Shown here piece after piece: positions 5,379 to 8,265 of a stretch of DNA of 8,265 nt. The first letter of the stretch is position 1. Every line of letters starts with the position of its first letter. The notes under the pieces are model-generated. The model did not search any database, was not told the DNA's origin, and saw only the letters and a list, made by a program, of their open reading frames with translations. Location: positions 1 to 8,265 of the forward strand of contig QGUL01000060.1 in assembly GCA_003242425.1 (NCBI GenBank). The letters are read 5' to 3'. The position numbers were made by a program, and so were the translations under genes. The stretch comes from Pseudomonadota bacterium. GTDB taxonomy: Bacteria; Pseudomonadota; Gammaproteobacteria; Burkholderiales; SG8-39.

Positions 5379-6368
5379 TCAGGACCGGCGCACTTCGAGC
5401 ACGATCTTGCCGATGTGCGCGGAGGATTCCATCAGTTCGTGCGCCGCAACCACTTCCCGCAGCGGAAACACCTCGTGGATGAGGGTGCGCAGCTTGCCCG
5501 CCTCGAACAGCGGCCAGACGTTGCGCCGCAGCGCCTCGGCGATCGCCGCTTTCTGTTCCACATTGCGTCCGCGCATGGTGGAGCCGGTGATGGTCAGGCG
5601 CCGGATCATCACGTACATGGCGTCAAAGTCCGGGATCTTGCTGCCCTGGATGAAAGCGATGAGCAGCAGCCGGCCGTCGACGGCGAGCGAGCGCACGTTC
5701 TTCATGAAGTAGTCGCCGCCCACCATGTCGAGGATCACGTCGACGCCGCGCTTGTCGGTCGCTTGCCGGACGGCCTTATACCAGTCCTCGGCCCGGTAGT
5801 CGTAGACGAAATCGGCGCCCAATTCTCGGCACGCCGCCGCTTTGCGGGCATTGCCGACGGTGGTGTAGACCGTGGCGCCGTGCAGCTTGGCGAGCTGGAT
5901 GGCCGCCACGCCGATGCCGCTGGAGCCGCCATGCACCAGAAAGTGTTCGCCCGGCTGCAGGCGGGCGCAATCGAAGACATTGGCCCAGACGGTGAAATAG
6001 GTTTCCGGCAGCGACGCCGCTTCGAGCAGCGACAAGCCGCGCGGGATCGGCAGACAATGCCCGGCCGGCACCGCGCAGTATTCCGCGTAACCGCCGCCGG
6101 GGGTGAGCGCGCACACGAAGTCGCCCACCTGCCATTGCGTGACATCGTCCGCGCAGGCGACGATGCGCCCGGAGACTTCCAGGCCGAGGACGGGCGAAGC
6201 GCCCGGCGGCGGCGGATAGAGTCCGGCCCGTTGATAGAGCTCGGGACGGTTGACGCCGGCGTAATGGACTTCGATCAGGACGTGGCCGGGTTTGAGCGCG
6301 GGCAGCGGTCCTTCGACTACGCGCATCACGCTGGCCGGGCCGCCGGCTCCATGGTCGACGTATAGCAT
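5379..6368 (-). CDS. NAD(P)H:quinone oxidoreductase, PIG3 / zinc-free MDR type
   Basis: This is a cytoplasmic medium-chain reductase that should reduce quinones or enones with NAD(P)H. The 329 residues match the family length. The N-terminal GroES-like domain carries AGVNRPELYQRAGLYPPPPG (37-56), the signature of the PIG3/TP53I3 quinone oxidoreductase group. LGLEVSGRIV (61-70) and GGGYAEYC (91-98) follow, and the Rossmann domain has HGGSSGIGVAAIQLAK (146-161). The cysteine cluster that binds structural zinc in alcohol dehydrogenases is absent, as expected for this group. The start MLYVDHG is a few residues shorter than the common M-(R/K)-A form but keeps the GGP motif; no clear Shine-Dalgarno precedes it. 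It is a single-gene unit, convergent with the DsbD-alpha operon and divergent from the DUF3108 gene. Its physiological substrate is unknown. Confidence 0.92.
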   Translation of the reverse strand: MLYVDHGAGGPASVMRVVEGPLPALKPGHVLIEVHYAGVNRPELYQRAGLYPPPPGASPVLGLEVSGRIVACADDVTQWQVGDFVCALTPGGGYAEYCAVPAGHCLPIPRGLSLLEAASLPETYFTVWANVFDCARLQPGEHFLVHGGSSGIGVAAIQLAKLHGATVYTTVGNARKAAACRELGADFVYDYRAEDWYKAVRQATDKRGVDVILDMVGGDYFMKNVRSLAVDGRLLLIAFIQGSKIPDFDAMYVMIRRLTITGSTMRGRNVEQKAAIAEALRRNVWPLFEAGKLRTLIHEVFPLREVVAAHELMESSAHIGKIVLEVRRS

Positions 6369-6465
6369 TGCGTGTCGTGCTAGAGCGAGCGCGCATGGTA
6401 GCGCACGCGAACCGGCGATTCGCCCGAGCCGCCATAACGATTTTTTAATGCCGCATCAGGTATTC
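6369..6465. promoter_or_regulatory. Divergent intergenic region with inverted repeat and T-tract
   Basis: This spacer separates the quinone oxidoreductase (leftward) from the DUF3108 gene (rightward) and is locally AT-richer around 6434-6449, including six T at 6441-6446. A perfect 11-base inverted repeat (GGCGA, T, TCGCC) lies at 6414-6424 and could be an operator half-site pair. I could not find a convincing -35/-10 pair on either strand. If translation starts at ATG 6448 instead of 6466, the spacer is 18 bases shorter. Confidence 0.3.
6458..6460 (+). promoter_or_regulatory. Possible ribosome binding site deciding the DUF3108 start
   Basis: AGG lies five bases before ATG 6466. The competing ATG codons at 6448 and 6499 have no purine-rich sequence at the right distance. 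This weak signal favours 6466. Confidence 0.35.
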
Positions 6466-7524
6466 ATGTCGAAGGTGCGCAAACCGGACGCATTGCGAAT
6501 GCGCGCGCTTTATCTCGCCATGGCGCTTTCCCTGGCGCTGCATGCCCTGGCGATATTCGGCACGCCGCCCTTCGATTTCTCGCGCGAGCGGAAAGAATCG
6601 CTGCAGCCGCTCGAGCTCGAGCTGGTCCGCTTGCCGCAGCCCGTCGTACGCCAAGCACCCCAAACGCCCGCGCCGCGTGCGAAACCCAGGCCCCGCGTGG
6701 AAAAGAACTCCCCGCCCGCGGCGGCGCCACCGGTGGAGCGCGATCTCGAAACGGTGGAGTCGCCGCCCCCGCCCGATGTCGAGGTGACGGAGGCCGCGCC
6801 GCCATCCGACGCCGAACCGGTCGAGCGGGAGGTGCAGCGCGAAACGACCGTCGCACCGTCGTTGCCGGAATATCCGCTGCGCGCGGCCAGACTGGTGTTC
6901 GATGTCTATTACGGCGAAGCGCGCACGCTGGTGGGCGAGATTGTCCAAACCTGGGAACTGGAGGGCGATCGCTACGCCATCACCTCCACGGCCGAGCCGG
7001 TCGGCCTGGCATCGCTGTTCAGAGGCGGCTATGTGCAGCGTTCGGAGGGGCGCTTGGGCCCTGCCGGTTTCGTGCCCGAGCGCTACAGCGTGCGTGAAGG
7101 CGGGCGCGAAGAACAGGCGGTGTTCGACTGGGAGGCGGGCACGCTGCGTCTCGAACGGCGCGGCCGCCGTACCGAAGTACCGCTGCAACCCGGCACGCAG
7201 GACCCGCTTTCCGCCGTGCATCAGTTGCAGTTCCACCAGCCGCTGCCCCCGGGTGTGATCATGCACATCGCCACCACCCGCAGGGTCGAGCAGATGCTGT
7301 TCATGAACATGGGCGCGGACGCGGTCGAAGCCGGGGAGGAGACCGTCGTCGCCTACCACGTCAAACGCCAGAACCTGGACGGCGACATCACCGAGGTCTG
7401 GCTGGACCCGGCCCGGCATCTGTTGCCCGTGCAGGTCTACAACCTCAACCGCAACGGGCACGCGCTGTGGCAGGTCTTGCGCGCGGCTGCCGTCACGCGC
7501 CTGCGCGATGCGCCTTCGCCTTGA
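6466..7524 (+). CDS. DUF3108 protein with TonB-like membrane anchor and proline-rich linker
   Basis: With the start at ATG 6466 the protein has 352 residues. It begins with a short basic segment and one hydrophobic helix (about 14-31, ALYLAMALSLALHALAIF) with no obvious cleavage site, so it is likely anchored in the inner membrane with the rest in the periplasm. A linker rich in Pro, Lys/Arg and then Glu/Asp follows (about 50-130). The C-terminal part (about 143-345) matches DUF3108 in style: LVFDVYYG, VGEIVQTWELEGDRYAITSTAEP, SLFRGGYVQRSEG, FVPERYSV, and late strands with EVWLDPARHLLPVQV. DUF3108 proteins are common in betaproteobacteria and have no established function; the repeated beta strands suggest an envelope role. 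The helix contains Ser22-x3-His26, as in the TonB anchor. Starts at 6448 (six residues longer) or 6499 are possible. The stop abuts the convergent hemB stop. Confidence 0.85.
   Translation: MSKVRKPDALRMRALYLAMALSLALHALAIFGTPPFDFSRERKESLQPLELELVRLPQPVVRQAPQTPAPRAKPRPRVEKNSPPAAAPPVERDLETVESPPPPDVEVTEAAPPSDAEPVEREVQRETTVAPSLPEYPLRAARLVFDVYYGEARTLVGEIVQTWELEGDRYAITSTAEPVGLASLFRGGYVQRSEGRLGPAGFVPERYSVREGGREEQAVFDWEAGTLRLERRGRRTEVPLQPGTQDPLSAVHQLQFHQPLPPGVIMHIATTRRVEQMLFMNMGADAVEAGEETVVAYHVKRQNLDGDITEVWLDPARHLLPVQVYNLNRNGHALWQVLRAAAVTRLRDAPSP

Positions 7525-8265
<741 letters not shown>

Noticed and set aside
5415..6365. Long open frame (316 codons) on the + strand opposite the quinone oxidoreductase
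   Set aside because: It is exactly antisense to a well-supported gene, has no recognisable motif and a composition dominated by Arg, Ala, Gly, Asp and His, as expected for the mirror of a GC-rich coding frame.
6292..6465. Longer DUF3108 protein starting at 6292
   Set aside because: The extra segment overlaps the divergent oxidoreductase start and its residues resemble an antisense shadow; the membrane anchor begins just after ATG 6466.
6445..7461. Long open frame (338 codons) on the - strand opposite the DUF3108 gene
   Set aside because: It shows no motifs and a composition typical of an antisense shadow; the + strand gene has clear anchor, linker and domain structure.

Overview
The window looks like an ordinary chromosomal stretch of a high-GC betaproteobacterium, possibly from the Rhodocyclales/Azoarcus-Thauera neighbourhood. 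That placement rests on strong GC bias at third codon positions, the style of the protein sequences, and the combination livMGF, cutA, a DsbD-type periplasmic domain, a DUF3108 protein and hemB. It is inference from family resemblance, not a database result. Gene density is very high, and I see no RNA genes, CRISPR arrays, insertion sequences or phage genes.

Layout from left to right. (1) Positions 1-2596, + strand: the end of a branched-chain amino acid (or related carboxylate) ABC importer operon. It holds the probable last codons of livH, then livM (permease), livG and livF (ATPases), the last three linked by 4-base ATGA overlaps. (2) Positions 2598-3638, - strand: a stand-alone 2Fe-2S/FAD/NAD(P)H electron-transfer reductase, convergent with livF with one base between the stop codons. 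(3) Positions 3693-5339, + strand: a compact operon of an atypical SDR/epimerase-like protein, CutA, and a secreted protein made only of the N-terminal (alpha) domain of DsbD. (4) Positions 5379-6368, - strand: a zinc-free NAD(P)H:quinone oxidoreductase of the PIG3 type. (5) Positions 6466-7524, + strand: a membrane-anchored, proline-rich DUF3108 protein whose N-terminus resembles TonB. (6) Positions 7525-8265, - strand: the C-terminal three quarters of HemB (porphobilinogen synthase), running off the right edge.

The transcription units alternate strands, with three convergent junctions (1, 39 and 0 bases between stop codons) and two short divergent spacers (54 and about 97 bases). Short GC-rich inverted repeats without U-tracts sit at all three convergent junctions. 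The genes look like several independent housekeeping or redox units, not one pathway: solute import, electron transfer, periplasmic thiol chemistry and metal tolerance, quinone reduction, an envelope protein of unknown role, and tetrapyrrole synthesis.

I do not see a convincing new multi-gene system. The items most worth a second look are the orphan DsbD alpha domain with altered cysteine spacing, the TonB-like N-terminus on the DUF3108 protein, the SDR protein without a recognisable catalytic Tyr/Lys pair, and the unclear livM start next to a ten-base G run.
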